DNA of 64,000 nucleotides from contig JALHPF010000014.1 in NCBI GenBank assembly GCA_022842595.1, forward strand, positions 1 to 64,000, read 5' to 3'. Below are positions 1-10,064 of this stretch, in pieces; the stretch's first letter is position 1; each line of letters starts with the position of its first letter. This DNA comes from Rubrivivax sp. GTDB taxonomy: Bacteria; Pseudomonadota; Gammaproteobacteria; Burkholderiales; Burkholderiaceae_C. The position numbers were made by a program, and so were the translations under genes. The notes below the pieces were generated by a model. It ran no database searches. It saw only the letters and a list, made by a program, of their open reading frames with translations, and had not been told where the DNA came from.

Positions 1-117
<117 letters not shown>

Positions 118-195
118 TTAGAGAGCTCCTGGCTTCAAAGACGAGTGACTTGAACTGACGAAGGAATGGCCGATAACCAGCCATCCGAAGAGTCG

Positions 196-270
<75 letters not shown>

Positions 271-402
271 ATCGTTACGGGACTGATGGCCTGGTGCGCC
301 CAACTTTCAACGCAGACACCAGCAGACCCTTAACGACGCACTATCGAAGCGATACCGAGACAACACCGACGTACAGAAAAAACGACCGAACCTGAGCTTC
401 CT

Positions 403-476
403 TGGAGCGGGAGACGGGAATCGAACCCGTGCCATTAGCTTGGAAGGCTAAGGTTCTGCCATTGAACTACTCCCGC
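403..476 (-). tRNA. tRNA-Gly (TCC anticodon)
   Basis: The acceptor stem is GCGGGAG/CTCCCGC. The anticodon stem-loop is TTAGC-CTTCCAA-GCTAA with anticodon TCC. The T-loop is GTTCGATTC and the CCA is genome-encoded at 403-405. It is the middle tRNA of the Tyr-Gly-Thr-tuf group. The 132 bp between it and tRNA-Thr show no gene. Confidence 0.97.
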
Positions 477-575
477 TGGGCCCTTGCTTTTGCTCTTGCT
501 TCTGCGCATGCGCTCTCGCAATCCACACCAGCTACCGCCTGCGGTTCCCGCCACGGCTAGATGGCAGAAGGTCTC

Positions 576-661
576 TGGTGGAGGAGGCTGGATTCGAACC
601 AGCGTAGGCGTAAGCCAACAGATTTACAGTCTGCCCCCTTTAGCCACTCGGGCACCCCTCC
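576..661 (-). tRNA. tRNA-Tyr (GTA anticodon)
   Basis: This is an 86-nt class II tRNA with a long variable arm. The acceptor stem is GGAGGGG paired through CCTCCTCC, and the anticodon loop is CTGTAAA (anticodon GTA). The CCA end is encoded at 576-578. It is the first gene of the tRNA-tuf transcription unit. Confidence 0.97.
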
Positions 662-673
662 GGAGAGCCGGTG

Positions 674-703
674 ACTATAGCATGCCCGCAGCAGTGGCGG
701 AAA
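674..703 (-). promoter_or_regulatory. Candidate promoter of the tRNA-Tyr/Gly/Thr-tuf unit
   Basis: On the minus strand a TATAGT hexamer (plus positions 674-679) lies 12 bp before the mature 5' end of tRNA-Tyr. That is well placed for a sigma-70 -10 box. The -35 region (TTTCCG, about 698-703) is a weak match. The assignment is by position and sequence only. Confidence 0.4.
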
Positions 704-709
704 CCCGAA

Positions 710-1432
710 CTATGCGAGCGACCAGTCGAGATCGCCCCGCCCTGTGGCGACAAGGAAACGCCGGGCCTCACCAAAGTGGCCGCAGCCGATGAACGGAACC
801 GGCCCTCGCCGTGCCGACAACGGCGACGGGTGGTTGCAGGCCAGCACCCGGTGGCGGCCGGCGACTTCCACCCTTGGCGCAAACGCCTGCGCGTGCGCCC
901 CCCACAACAGGAAGGCGGTTGGTTCGATCGAATCCACAGCAGCCTGAACGATGGCTTCAGTAAGTACTTGCCAACCCAAGCGCGAATGGGCGCCCGGCTG
1001 GCCATCCTCGACCGTCAAGGCGGTGTTGAGCAGCAGCACGCCCTGCTCAGCCCAGGGCCGCAACGAACCCGACACGGGCAGCGGCTGCCCCAGGTCACGC
1101 CGCCATTCCTGCAGGATGTTGCGCAGGCTGGGCGGCCAGCGCAGGCCTGGCGACACCGAAAACGCCAGCCCTTCGGCCTGACCGGGCCCGTGATAGGGGT
1201 CCTGACCGACGACGACGGCGCGCACCTGGCTGCAAGGCGTCAGCGCCAGCGCGCGAAAAACGTCACCCGGATAAACCTGGGCACCTGCCGCCACGCGAGC
1301 GTCGACTGCGGCGCACAAGGCGTGCCCGGCCGGGCTGTCGGCAAACGCCTGCAGCAGCGGTGCCCAGTCGTTGTCGACCCGGTCGAACTGCTCGCGCAGC
1401 GGGCTTGCCAGGCTCAGGCCAGAGGATGCCAA
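710..1432 (-). CDS. ung: Uracil-DNA glycosylase, family 1
   Basis: The protein (240 aa) excises uracil from DNA at the first step of base excision repair. The water-activating motif GQDPYHG is near residues 74-80, followed by PPSLRNI, the LLLNTALTV strand and the minor-groove loop HPSPLSARRG near residue 205. Together these define the UNG/UDG family 1 fold, and the length is typical. It lies 17 bp after trpC in the same direction, an order often seen in Burkholderiales, so it is probably transcribed with the trp genes. Confidence 0.96.
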   Translation of the reverse strand: MASSGLSLASPLREQFDRVDNDWAPLLQAFADSPAGHALCAAVDARVAAGAQVYPGDVFRALALTPCSQVRAVVVGQDPYHGPGQAEGLAFSVSPGLRWPPSLRNILQEWRRDLGQPLPVSGSLRPWAEQGVLLLNTALTVEDGQPGAHSRLGWQVLTEAIVQAAVDSIEPTAFLLWGAHAQAFAPRVEVAGRHRVLACNHPSPLSARRGPVPFIGCGHFGEARRFLVATGRGDLDWSLA

Positions 1433-1449
1433 ACGACTGCCGTTCGGGG

Positions 1450-2241
1450 TCAGGCGAACAACTCAGCCAAGGCCTGACCCGGGACCGGTGCGCGCATGAA
1501 GGCCTCGCCGACCAGGAAGCCGTGGACACCCGCAGCGCGCATGCGCTGTACGTCGGACCGGCTGAGGATGCCGCTCTCGGTCACGAGCAGCCGGTCGGCC
1601 GGCACACGCGGCAGCAGGCCCAGCGTGGTGTCCAGGCGCACCTCGAAATTGCGCAGGTCGCGGTTGTTGATGCCGACCAGCGGTGTCCTGAGCTTCAGTG
1701 CTCGGTCGAGTTCGGCGCCGTCGTGCACTTCCACCAGCACGGCCAGGCCCAGCGCCAGGGCGCAGGCTTCGAGTGCGGCCATTTCGGCGTCGTCCAGGCA
1801 GGCGGCGATCAGCAGGATGGCGTCGGCACCCATCGCCCGCGCTTCGTACACCTGGTACTCGTCGACCATGAAGTCCTTGCGCAGCACGGGCAGCCGGCAG
1901 GCGGACCGCGCTTGCTGCAGGAACGCGGGGCTGCCCTGGAAGAACTGGCGATCGGTCAGCACGCTCAGGCAGGCGGCGCCACCGGCTTCGTAGCTGGCGG
2001 CGATCTCGGCAGGCAGGAAGTCTTCGCGCAGCACGCCTTTGCTGGGGCTGGCCTTCTTCACCTCGGCGATGACGGCCGGCAGCCCGGCACCGATCCGGGT
2101 GCGCAGCGCGCCCACGAAGGGGCGTGGTACATCCGTCCGCGCCTCGGCCTGGGCGCGCAAGGCGTTCAAGGGCAGGGCCGCTCGCGCAGCCGCGACTTCT
2201 TCATGTTTGACGGCAACGATGCGTTTCAGGATGTCCGACAT
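1450..2241 (-). CDS. trpC: Indole-3-glycerol phosphate synthase
   Basis: The enzyme (263 aa) converts carboxyphenylaminodeoxyribulose phosphate to indole-3-glycerol phosphate in tryptophan synthesis. It begins [20 protein letters not shown]. It shows the TIM-barrel signatures [47 protein letters not shown] and VTESGI. It is monofunctional, with no TrpF fusion. It starts 10 bp after the trpD stop codon and is the last biosynthetic gene of the trp cluster here. Confidence 0.97.
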   Translation of the reverse strand: MSDILKRIVAVKHEEVAAARAALPLNALRAQAEARTDVPRPFVGALRTRIGAGLPAVIAEVKKASPSKGVLREDFLPAEIAASYEAGGAACLSVLTDRQFFQGSPAFLQQARSACRLPVLRKDFMVDEYQVYEARAMGADAILLIAACLDDAEMAALEACALALGLAVLVEVHDGAELDRALKLRTPLVGINNRDLRNFEVRLDTTLGLLPRVPADRLLVTESGILSRSDVQRMRAAGVHGFLVGEAFMRAPVPGQALAELFA

Positions 2242-2251
2242 CGGGCGCCCT

Positions 2252-3295
2252 TCAGCCCGCAGGCCGGAACTTGTTGCTGACGCTGACGAACTGGCTCAGC
2301 TTGGCCAGCGCCCGGCCCGAGGCCACGGCCTCGCGCGCCTGGCGAACACCTTCCACGACCGAGCCCGCCACACCGGCGCAGTACAGCGCGGCACCGGCGT
2401 TGAGCAGGACGACGTCGCGCAAGGGTCCGTCTTCGTTGGCCAGCACACGCTGGATGCACTGCACCGACTCGTCCTTGTTGGCCACGCGCAGCACCCGCGA
2501 GTCGTAGACCGGCAGGCCGAAGTCGCTGGGATGCACGACGTATTCGCGCACCTCGCCGTCTTTCAGCTCACCCACCAGGGTCTCGCCGGACAAGGAAATC
2601 TCGTCCATGCCGTTCATGCCGTAGACCACCATCACGTGCTCGCTGCCCAGGCGTTGAAGCACACGCACCTGGATGCCCACCAGGTCGGGGTGGAATACCC
2701 CCATCAGCTGGTTGGGCGCTCCCGCCGGGTTGGTCAGCGGGCCCAGGATGTTGAAGATGGTGCGCACGCCCAGTTCCTTGCGAACCGGGCCGGCATGCTT
2801 CATCGCCGCATGGTGGTTGGGCGCAAACATGAAGCCGATGCCGGTCTCGGCCAGGCAGGTGGCCACCTGCTCGGGCAGCAGGCCGATGTAGGCGCCCAGG
2901 GCTTCCATCACGTCGGCCGAGCCGCTGGTGGATGACACGCTGCGCCCGCCATGCTTGGCCACGCGGGCGCCGGCCGCGGCGGCCACGAACATCGCCGCGG
3001 TGCTGATGTTGAAGGTGTGCGAACCGTCACCCCCCGTGCCGACGATGTCGACCAGATGCGTGCGGTCGGCCACGGCCACGGGCGTGGCGAACTCGCGCAT
3101 CACCTGGGCCGCGGCAGCAATCTCGCCGATGGTTTCCTTCTTCACGCGCAGGCCCATGGCGAAGGCCGCGATCATCACCGGCGACATCTCGCCGCTCATG
3201 ATGCGGCGCATCAGCGCCAGCATCTCGTCGTGAAAGATCTCGCGGTGGTCGATCATGCGCGCCAGCGCTTCGGTGTTGGTGATGCTGTTGGGCAT
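2252..3295 (-). CDS. trpD: Anthranilate phosphoribosyltransferase
   Basis: The enzyme (347 aa) transfers phosphoribose from PRPP to anthranilate. The glycine-rich PRPP site [16 protein letters not shown] is near residue 80, followed by [21 protein letters not shown] and the [16 protein letters not shown] segment. All belong to the glycosyltransferase family 3 fold. It begins 12 bp after the stop of the threonine aldolase gene, so the inserted gene does not interrupt the presumed transcript. Confidence 0.97.
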   Translation of the reverse strand: MPNSITNTEALARMIDHREIFHDEMLALMRRIMSGEMSPVMIAAFAMGLRVKKETIGEIAAAAQVMREFATPVAVADRTHLVDIVGTGGDGSHTFNISTAAMFVAAAAGARVAKHGGRSVSSTSGSADVMEALGAYIGLLPEQVATCLAETGIGFMFAPNHHAAMKHAGPVRKELGVRTIFNILGPLTNPAGAPNQLMGVFHPDLVGIQVRVLQRLGSEHVMVVYGMNGMDEISLSGETLVGELKDGEVREYVVHPSDFGLPVYDSRVLRVANKDESVQCIQRVLANEDGPLRDVVLLNAGAALYCAGVAGSVVEGVRQAREAVASGRALAKLSQFVSVSNKFRPAG

Positions 3296-3307
3296 GGCGG
3301 AGCTCGA

Positions 3308-4333
3308 TTACAGGTGCTGGCGCAGCAGCGGGATGGCACGTTCGATGTCGGCGGCCGAGACGTCCAGGTGCGTCACCAGGCGCAGCCGGTACAGGCCCGT
3401 GCACAGGATGCCGGCAGCACGCAAGCGTTCAACGGCACCGGCTGCCTTCTCGGGTGCCAGGTCGACGAAGAGGATGTTCGTCTGAGGTTGCTGCACGGTC
3501 ACGCCGCGCAAGCCCTGCAGGCCTTCGGCCAGCTGGCGGGCGTGGGCATGATCGTCGGCCAGGCGGTCGATGTGATGGTCCAGTGCATGCAGCACGGCCG
3601 CGGCCAGGATGCCGGCCTGACGCATGCCGCCGCCTGTCATCTTGCGCCAGCGGTGGGCCCGATTGATGAGCTCGCGGCTGCCGCAGAGTGCTGAGCCGAC
3701 CGGCGCGCCCAGACCCTTGCTGAAGCAGACCGAAACGCTGTCGAAATTGCTCGAGATCTCGCGCGCGGCGTCCATGTTCGACTGCCCCGGCTTCGCACTT
3801 GCCACGGCAGCATTGAAGAGCCGCGCGCCGTCCAGGTGCACGGCCAGGCCGCGCTGGCGGGCCAGCGTGGTGGCAGCCTCGATGTAGGGCAGCGGCAGCA
3901 CCTGGCCGCCCCAGGTGTTCTCCAGCGCCAGCAAGCGCGTCTTCGCGAAGTGCGCGTCGTCGGGCTTGATGTTGGCTTCGATGTCCGACAGCGCAATCGA
4001 GCCGTCGGCCTGCTGCTGCAGAGGCTGCGGCTGGATGCTGCCCAGCACTGCGGCGCCGCCGCCTTCCCAGCGATAGGTATGGGCCATCTGGCCCACCAGG
4101 TATTCCTCGCCGCGCTGGCAGTGCGCCATCAGCGCGCACAGGTTGCTTTGCGTGCCGGTGGGCATGAACAGCGCGGCTTCGAAACCCAGCATCGCGGCCA
4201 TGCGGTCCTGCAGCGCGTTGACCGTGGGGTCGTCGGCAAACACGTCGTCACCCACCTCGGCCGATGCCATGGCCGCACGCATGGCGGGGGTTGGCTTGGT
4301 GACGGTGTCGCTGCGCAGGTCGATCAGATTCAT
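3308..4333 (-). CDS. ltaE: Low-specificity L-threonine aldolase (PLP-dependent)
   Basis: The protein (341 aa) should cleave L-threonine or L-allo-threonine to glycine and acetaldehyde. The start [19 protein letters not shown] and the segments [15 protein letters not shown] and [11 protein letters not shown] are typical. The PLP-lysine region is [18 protein letters not shown], with Lys near residue 199. All belong to the beta-eliminating lyase/threonine aldolase family. The gene is wedged between trpG (1 bp away) and trpD (12 bp away), so it is almost certainly expressed with the trp operon although it has no step in tryptophan synthesis. Serine/glycine supply is a possible link, but that is inference. 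Confidence 0.93.
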   Translation of the reverse strand: MNLIDLRSDTVTKPTPAMRAAMASAEVGDDVFADDPTVNALQDRMAAMLGFEAALFMPTGTQSNLCALMAHCQRGEEYLVGQMAHTYRWEGGGAAVLGSIQPQPLQQQADGSIALSDIEANIKPDDAHFAKTRLLALENTWGGQVLPLPYIEAATTLARQRGLAVHLDGARLFNAAVASAKPGQSNMDAAREISSNFDSVSVCFSKGLGAPVGSALCGSRELINRAHRWRKMTGGGMRQAGILAAAVLHALDHHIDRLADDHAHARQLAEGLQGLRGVTVQQPQTNILFVDLAPEKAAGAVERLRAAGILCTGLYRLRLVTHLDVSAADIERAIPLLRQHL

Positions 4334-4334
4334 T

Positions 4335-4916
4335 TCACAGGCCCTGCAGGAAGTTTTTCAGCATCGCATGGCCATGCTCGCTGAGGATGGATTCGGGGTG
4401 GAACTGCACGCCTTCCAGCGGCGTGGCGGTCCCGGCCAGTTCCCGGTGGCGCACACCCATGATCTCGCCATCGTCGGACGTGGACGTGACCTCCAGCACC
4501 GCCGGCAGGCTGTCGCGCTCGATCGCCAGCGAGTGATAGCGGATGACGCTGAAGCGCTCGGGCAGGCCTTTGTAGACGCCACGGCCGTCGGTGGTGATGG
4601 TGCTGGCCTTGCCATGCATCTGCACCTGCGCGCGCACCACCTTGCCGCCGAGTGCGGCGCCGATGGCCTGATGGCCCAGGCACACGCCCAGCAACGGCAG
4701 CTTGCCGGTGAAGTGGCGGATGGCCTCGATGCAGATGCCGGCCTCGGCCGGGCTGCAGGGGCCGGGCGACAGCACCAGGCGGTCGGGCTTCAGTTCCGCG
4801 ATGCCTTCGATGGTGATCTCGTCGTTGCGGAACACCCGCACCTCTTCGCCGAGCTCGCCGAAGTACTGCACCAGATTGAAGGTGAAGCTGTCGTAGTTGT
4901 CGACCATCAGCAGCAT
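4335..4916 (-). CDS. trpG: Anthranilate synthase component II (glutamine amidotransferase)
   Basis: The protein (193 aa) supplies ammonia from glutamine to TrpE. It is a class I glutamine amidotransferase with the nucleophile in [12 protein letters not shown] (Cys near residue 79), the oxyanion segment [12 protein letters not shown] and the catalytic [14 protein letters not shown]. Its start codon lies 1 bp after the trpE stop codon, implying translational coupling to its partner subunit. Confidence 0.96.
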   Translation of the reverse strand: MLLMVDNYDSFTFNLVQYFGELGEEVRVFRNDEITIEGIAELKPDRLVLSPGPCSPAEAGICIEAIRHFTGKLPLLGVCLGHQAIGAALGGKVVRAQVQMHGKASTITTDGRGVYKGLPERFSVIRYHSLAIERDSLPAVLEVTSTSDDGEIMGVRHRELAGTATPLEGVQFHPESILSEHGHAMLKNFLQGL

Positions 4917-4917
4917 C

Positions 4918-6393
4918 TCAGAACCCCTCTTCCACGAGTTCCGCCGCGCGGATCAGGGCCCGCGCCTTGTGTTCGGTTTCCCTCCACTCCAGCTCGGGCA
5001 CCGAGTCGGCCACGACACCGGCCGCCGCCTGCACGTACAGGGTGTTGTCCTTGACGATCCCGGTGCGGATGGCAATGGCCACGTCCATGTCGCCGGCAAA
5101 GCTGAGGTAGCCACAGGCACCGCCGTAGATGCCACGCTTGACCGGCTCCAGTTCGTCGATGACCTGCATCGCGCGGATCTTCGGTGCGCCCGTCAGCGTG
5201 CCGGCCGGGAAGGTGGCGCGCAGCACGTCCAGGCTGCTCAGGCCCGGCAGCAACTGGCCTTCGACATTGCTGACGAGATGCATTACATGCGAGTAGCGCT
5301 CGACCACGAAAGCCTCGGTCACCTTCACACTGCCCGTGGCGGCGATGCGGCCGATGTCGTTGCGCGCCAGGTCGATCAGCATCAGGTGTTCGGCGCGTTC
5401 CTTGGGGTCGGTGGACAGCTCGGCTTCGAGTGCCCTGTCCTGTTCCGGCGTGGCGCCGCGCGGGCGCGTGCCCGCCAGCGGGCGAATCGTCACTTTCGGG
5501 CCTTCCGGCGTGGCTTCCTGGCGCACCAGGATCTCGGGGCTGGCACCGACGATCTGGAAGTCGCCCATGTCGTAGAAGTACATGTACGGGCTCGGGTTCA
5601 GCGAACGCAGCGCGCGGTAGAGGCTGAGCGGGCTTTCCGTATAGCGCTTCTTCAGGCGCTGGCCGATCTGCACCTGCATCATGTCGCCGGCTGCAATCAG
5701 CTCCTTGCTGTGCAGCACCGCGGCCAGGTAGTCGGCCTTCTCGAATTCACGCTCCACCGCGTAGCTGGGGCCACGCTTGACGGGTGGCGCGGTGACGCTG
5801 TAGCGCAGCTTGTCGACAAGCTCTGCCAGGCGTTTCTTGCCGTTGAAGTAAGCCTCGGGCGCGGCGGGGTCGGCGTAGACGATGAGGTAAAGGCGACCGC
5901 TCAGGTTGTCGATGACGGCCAGTTCTTCGGTTTGCAGCAGCAGGATGTCGGGCGTGTCGATGCCGCCGTCCTTCCAGGTGTGCGCCAGCTTCGGCTCCAT
6001 GTAGCGCACGGCGTCGTAGCCGAAGTAGCCGGCCAGCCCGCCGCAGAAGCGGGGCATGCCCGGGCGCAGCGCCACCTTGAAGCGCTGCTGGTAGGCAGCG
6101 ATGAAGTCCAGCGGATTTCCGTCTGCAGCCTCGACCACCCGGCCGTCGGTGACGACTTCGGTGTGGAAGCCACGCGCACGCAGCAGCGTGCGCGCGGGCA
6201 GACCGATGAAGCTGTAGCGGCCGAAACGTTCGCCGCCCACCACGCTTTCCAGCAGGAAGCTGTGCGGCCGACCACCGGCCAGCTTCAGGTACAGCGACAG
6301 CGGGGTTTCGAGGTCCGCGAAGGCCTCGGCCATCAGCGGGATGCGGTTGAAGCCTTGCGCGGCGAGGCTCTTGAATTCGAGTTCAGTGATCAC
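4918..6393 (-). CDS. trpE: Anthranilate synthase component I
   Basis: This is the chorismate-utilising subunit (491 aa), which makes anthranilate with TrpG. The C-terminal chorismate-binding domain contains [51 protein letters not shown] and [20 protein letters not shown]. The N-terminal region has [18 protein letters not shown], which includes the usual LLES tryptophan feedback segment. It is the first gene of the trpE-trpG-ltaE-trpD-trpC-ung run. The 277 bp upstream contain no obvious leader peptide with tandem Trp codons. Confidence 0.97.
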   Translation of the reverse strand: MITELEFKSLAAQGFNRIPLMAEAFADLETPLSLYLKLAGGRPHSFLLESVVGGERFGRYSFIGLPARTLLRARGFHTEVVTDGRVVEAADGNPLDFIAAYQQRFKVALRPGMPRFCGGLAGYFGYDAVRYMEPKLAHTWKDGGIDTPDILLLQTEELAVIDNLSGRLYLIVYADPAAPEAYFNGKKRLAELVDKLRYSVTAPPVKRGPSYAVEREFEKADYLAAVLHSKELIAAGDMMQVQIGQRLKKRYTESPLSLYRALRSLNPSPYMYFYDMGDFQIVGASPEILVRQEATPEGPKVTIRPLAGTRPRGATPEQDRALEAELSTDPKERAEHLMLIDLARNDIGRIAATGSVKVTEAFVVERYSHVMHLVSNVEGQLLPGLSSLDVLRATFPAGTLTGAPKIRAMQVIDELEPVKRGIYGGACGYLSFAGDMDVAIAIRTGIVKDNTLYVQAAAGVVADSVPELEWRETEHKARALIRAAELVEEGF

Positions 6394-6670
6394 GGATCAA
6401 CCTTGTTCCGGGGGGCGCCGTCAATTCCGGGCCCATTTGCCTGCAGCCCACCCGCGCCGGGCGGGGTGGCCCTTGTTCAGCGAATGCAGGGGCAGGGTCG
6501 CCAGGGCCAGGCTCCCCGGCCCATGGGGCCCGAGGTGGAGGCTGCAAAGGTCGGCAGGCACGTGAACATGTTGGCCTTCAGTCTAGCAGCCCCGCCCGCA
6601 GGCCTGGCTGCCCGTGGCAGACTGCACCCCTCCCAAAGAACGGGGTCGAGCCCAGTCGCTCGGCCAGGCA

Positions 6671-7300
6671 ATGATGAGACGATTGATTTGCGCCTGCATC
6701 CTGGCTGTTGGCGCGATGGCCGGCCTCATGGGCAAGGCCATGGCCCAACCGGCAACGGGTGTCGAGTTGGCCGGCGTGAAGTACACGCCCGGGGCCAGCG
6801 TGGGCGACTCGGCCCTGAAGCTCAATGGCGCAGGCGTGCGCTATCGCTTCGTCGTGCAGGTCTACACCGCCGGGCTCTACCTGGCGACCCAGGCCGACAC
6901 GCCCGAGGCGGTGCTGGCCGCCCCAGGCCCCAAGCGGCTGCACGTGGTGATGTTGCGCGACATCGATGCCGGCGAACTCGGCCGCCTGTTCACGCGCGGC
7001 ATGCAGGAAAACGCGGCAAAGGAAGATTTCAGTAAATCGATCCCGGGCACGCTGCGCATGGCAGACATCTTTTCGGCCAAGAAGCGGCTGACCAAGGGCG
7101 AGAGCTTCTCGGTCGACTACGCGCCGGGTGTCGGCACCCAGGTGCTGGTGAATGGCAAGCCGACAGGCGAGCCCATCACCGAACCGGAATTCTTCCGCGC
7201 GCTGATGGGCATCTGGCTCGGCCCGAACCCCGCCGACAGCGGCCTGAAGCAGGCGCTGCTGGGCCGGGCCGCGATGTCGAACAACCCGCGTCAGCGCTGA
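6671..7300 (+). CDS. Exported chalcone-isomerase-like protein
   Basis: From the double ATG at 6671/6674 the product is about 209 aa. A signal peptide (MMRRLICACILAVGAMAG... up to AMAQP) is followed by a domain with GVRYRFVVQVYTAGLYLA and DIDAGELGRLFTRGMQENA. This pattern fits bacterial periplasmic chalcone-isomerase-like proteins, whose physiological role is not established. I chose 6671 over an upstream in-frame ATG at 6614 because the signal peptide begins there. It is divergent from trpE and overlaps the end of the convergent phosphatase gene by 10 bp. Confidence 0.82.
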   Translation: MMRRLICACILAVGAMAGLMGKAMAQPATGVELAGVKYTPGASVGDSALKLNGAGVRYRFVVQVYTAGLYLATQADTPEAVLAAPGPKRLHVVMLRDIDAGELGRLFTRGMQENAAKEDFSKSIPGTLRMADIFSAKKRLTKGESFSVDYAPGVGTQVLVNGKPTGEPITEPEFFRALMGIWLGPNPADSGLKQALLGRAAMSNNPRQR

Positions 7301-7974
7301 AGCCGCCCCGCCAGCAGGGCGGGCAAGGCGGTAAAGCTGTCGATGACGGCATCAGGGTGGGCGCTGGCTGCCGGCTCGCCGTGGTTGTAGCCGTAGCTCA
7401 CCAGCACCACCGCACAGCCGGCGCCACGCGCGGCTTCGCAGTCGTTGCGTGAATCGCCCACCATCAGCGTGCGCTCTGGCGCCGTGCCCAGGGCCTTGCA
7501 GGTTTCCAGCAGTGGCAGTGGGTCGGGCTTCTTGCGAGCGAAAGCGTCACCCCCGAAGGCATGCCGGAAATAGCCGCCCAGACCCTTCTGAACCAGCAGC
7601 GGGCGGGCAAAGGCGTTCGGCTTGTTGGTCAGGCAGGCCAGCGGCAGGCCGAGTGCCTTCAGCGCATCCAGCCCCTCGACGACCCCCGGGAAGACCGCCG
7701 AATGCTGGCCGTTGATGGCGATGTAGTGGTGCTGGTAGCGCGGCCAGGCTTCTTCGTAGCGGCTCGCCGGCGCGCCGACTTCCTCGAGCGAACGTGTCAG
7801 CAGGTATTCCGACCCCTTGCCCACGGTGCGCGCGATGAAGTCACGCCCTACCGGCGGCAAGCCCAGGTCGGCCAGCGCCAGGCGCAACGCGACCTCGAAG
7901 TCGCCGACGGTGTCGACCATGGTGCCGTCGAGGTCGATGATGACGGCGTCGATGGGTGTGGCGGGCAGGCTCAT
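7291..7974 (-). CDS. gph: Phosphoglycolate phosphatase (HAD family)
   Basis: The protein (227 aa) dephosphorylates 2-phosphoglycolate. HAD motif I is VIIDLDGTMVDTVGDF (residues 10-25), motif II ACLTNKPN, motif III KKPDPLPL and motif IV MVGDSRNDCEAARGAG. The ATG overlaps the stop of the upstream peptidase gene in an ATGA arrangement (7971-7974), so the two are translationally coupled. In most Burkholderiales gph sits next to rpe or trpE; here rpe is 6 kb away. Confidence 0.92.
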   Translation of the reverse strand: MSLPATPIDAVIIDLDGTMVDTVGDFEVALRLALADLGLPPVGRDFIARTVGKGSEYLLTRSLEEVGAPASRYEEAWPRYQHHYIAINGQHSAVFPGVVEGLDALKALGLPLACLTNKPNAFARPLLVQKGLGGYFRHAFGGDAFARKKPDPLPLLETCKALGTAPERTLMVGDSRNDCEAARGAGCAVVLVSYGYNHGEPAASAHPDAVIDSFTALPALLAGRLQR

Positions 7975-10043
7975 GGGCGGGTCTTGCTCGTGGTTTTGGA
8001 GGTCGATCGGTCGGGCAGGTCGTGCTGTTTCAGCCAGGCCTGGAACTCGGCGTACCACTGCCTGGAATTGCGCGGCTTCAGCACCCAGTGGTTCTCGTCG
8101 GGGAACCACAGCAGCCGGGCTTCGACGCCCTGCGCCTTCAGCGTGTTGTAGTAGGCCAGGCCGTTGCAGTCTGGCACGCGGAAGTCCTGCGCGCCGTGGA
8201 TCACGAGTGTGGGTGTGCGCATGTGCGCAGCCCAAGCATGCGGACTCTGCGCCAGCACGTGAGGCATGTCCTGCCAGTACTTGGCGTCGAGGTCCTTCGG
8301 CCGAACCGGATAGGAATCGGCACTGAAGGTGGCGATGCGATCGAACACGCCGGCATGGCAGACATAGGCCCGGTAGCGGCCCGGCGCGACGTGGCCGTTC
8401 ATCCAGGCCACCAGGAAGCCGCCGTAGCTGCCGCCAGTGGCGAACACGCGCCGGCGGTCGGCCCAGGGCTGGGCCAGCAGCCAGTCGGTGGCGGCCTCGA
8501 TGTCCTGCAGTTCCAGTTCGCCTTGGCGGCCGGTGAGGCTGCGCTTGAACTCGAAGCCGAATCCGCTGGAGCCGTGGTAGTTCAGCTGCGCCACCACATG
8601 GCCCTGGCTGGCCAGCAGGTGGGCGTTCCAGCGGTAGGAAAACGTGTCGCCCGCGGCCGCGTGCGGGCCGCCGTGAATGACATGCAGCAGCGGGTGCTTG
8701 TGGCGCGGCTGGAAGCCGGCCGGGAAGGTCAGCCACATCTGCAGGCTGTCGCCCTGGGCCCCGCTGAGCTGCACTTCCTGCACTTCGCCCAGGCGCACGT
8801 TCGCCAGCAGCGTGTCGTTGAAGGCTTCCAGCCGGATGGGCGCGCCGCCTGTGGACAGGGCCTGCTGCACGGTCTGAACGTGCACACGCCCCGGATGAGA
8901 ATGCGAGTCGGCCACGGTGACGAGCGTATCCCCGGCCAGGTCGAATCCCTGCACCCAGCCGCCCGGCACCACGGTGTCGATGGTGTCGTCGGCCAGCCGA
9001 CAGCGCCACAGCGGGCAGCGGCCGCGGTCTTCGGCGCTGAACAGCAGGCTCCCGCCATCTGCAGTCCAGCGCAGCGGGGCATTCACTTCCCGGTCCCAGT
9101 GGCCGGCGCGGACGGCGCCGGGCTTGAAGGGCTGGCCGCGTTCCAGCACCGCCAGCTGGCCGGGGGCGCCATGGTGCACCTTCACATGGGCAGCAATCAG
9201 CGCCAGGCGCGCGCCGTCCGGGCTGTAGCACGGCGAGCCGATGTCCCAGCCCGTGCGACCGGCCAGCAACACCACCGCCCTTGTGCGCAGGTCGATCTCG
9301 GACACCACCGCCGGCTGGCCCAGCACCGGCACCGCAGCCGGGTCGTGCTGGAAGGCGACGTGGTGGCCGCCGGGGTGCACGTCGAAGAGCTCGTTGCCGC
9401 CACCCTGGCGGGGCAATTCCAGCGAGCTGCCCTCGAACAGGTCGGTGATGCGGCCGCTGGCCAGGTCGAGCATCAGCAGGTGCAGCACCCGCCCTTGTGG
9501 CAAGTTGCGGTCCCAATAGCGATAGAACGCTTCGCCCGTGGCGTAGCCGCTGTCCTTGCGGTCCTGCTGGGCCTTGTGCGCCTTGGCCTGGGCGGCCGCG
9601 CCCTTCAATCCGGGCCAGACCCAGGCGCTGAAGACGACGCCGCGGCCGTCGGGCAACCACTTGAAAGCCTCGATGCCTGGAGCGAAGTTGCTGCGGCGCG
9701 CCGCCTCGCCGGCCTGAGCCGGCAGGGTATACAGCTGCGGGCTGCTGTCCTTCGTCCCGCCTTGCTCACGGCGCGCGAGGAACGCGATCTGGTCGCCCTG
9801 CGGCGACCAGGCCGGCTGGCCGTCCTTGTCGCCGCAGGTGGTCAGGCGCCTGGGAGCGCGGCGGTCGGTGGGCAACAGCCACAGCGCCGTGCTGCCCAGG
9901 TTGCTGTCCATGTCGTAGCGGCCCACCGAGCACACAGCCTGCCTGCCGTCGGGGGACAGGCTGACGCCACCCACCCTTTGCAGCTGCCACAGCGCCTCGG
10001 CGTCCAGTGTTCGGGCGGGGGCGGCAGGGGCAGGCTTTTGCAT
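7971..10043 (-). CDS. S9 family (prolyl oligopeptidase-like) peptidase
   Basis: This 690-aa protein is built like acylaminoacyl-peptidases and dipeptidyl peptidases. An N-terminal beta-propeller region (WD40-like PD repeats such as LSPDGRQAVC and YSPDGARLAL) precedes an alpha/beta-hydrolase domain. The catalytic residues are visible: Ser near 539 in GGSYGGFL, Asp near 620 in HGAQDFRVP and His near 652 in PDENHW. No signal peptide is evident, so it is probably cytosolic. It is coupled by a 4-bp overlap to gph. Confidence 0.9.
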   Translation of the reverse strand: MQKPAPAAPARTLDAEALWQLQRVGGVSLSPDGRQAVCSVGRYDMDSNLGSTALWLLPTDRRAPRRLTTCGDKDGQPAWSPQGDQIAFLARREQGGTKDSSPQLYTLPAQAGEAARRSNFAPGIEAFKWLPDGRGVVFSAWVWPGLKGAAAQAKAHKAQQDRKDSGYATGEAFYRYWDRNLPQGRVLHLLMLDLASGRITDLFEGSSLELPRQGGGNELFDVHPGGHHVAFQHDPAAVPVLGQPAVVSEIDLRTRAVVLLAGRTGWDIGSPCYSPDGARLALIAAHVKVHHGAPGQLAVLERGQPFKPGAVRAGHWDREVNAPLRWTADGGSLLFSAEDRGRCPLWRCRLADDTIDTVVPGGWVQGFDLAGDTLVTVADSHSHPGRVHVQTVQQALSTGGAPIRLEAFNDTLLANVRLGEVQEVQLSGAQGDSLQMWLTFPAGFQPRHKHPLLHVIHGGPHAAAGDTFSYRWNAHLLASQGHVVAQLNYHGSSGFGFEFKRSLTGRQGELELQDIEAATDWLLAQPWADRRRVFATGGSYGGFLVAWMNGHVAPGRYRAYVCHAGVFDRIATFSADSYPVRPKDLDAKYWQDMPHVLAQSPHAWAAHMRTPTLVIHGAQDFRVPDCNGLAYYNTLKAQGVEARLLWFPDENHWVLKPRNSRQWYAEFQAWLKQHDLPDRSTSKTTSKTRP

Positions 10044-10064
10044 GCCCCATAGTGTCTTACGACT

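Noticed and set aside
6394..6670. trp leader peptide / attenuator
   Set aside because: No short frame with tandem Trp codons and no clear terminator/antiterminator pair upstream of trpE.
4897..7035. 712-aa open frame on the plus strand
   Set aside because: It is antisense to trpE and spills into the chalcone-isomerase-like gene in the wrong frame; no motif is present.
7971..9660. Upstream half of a 789-aa minus frame ending in gph
   Set aside because: Only the last 227 residues are phosphatase. The part above 7974 is a shadow frame of the S9 peptidase.
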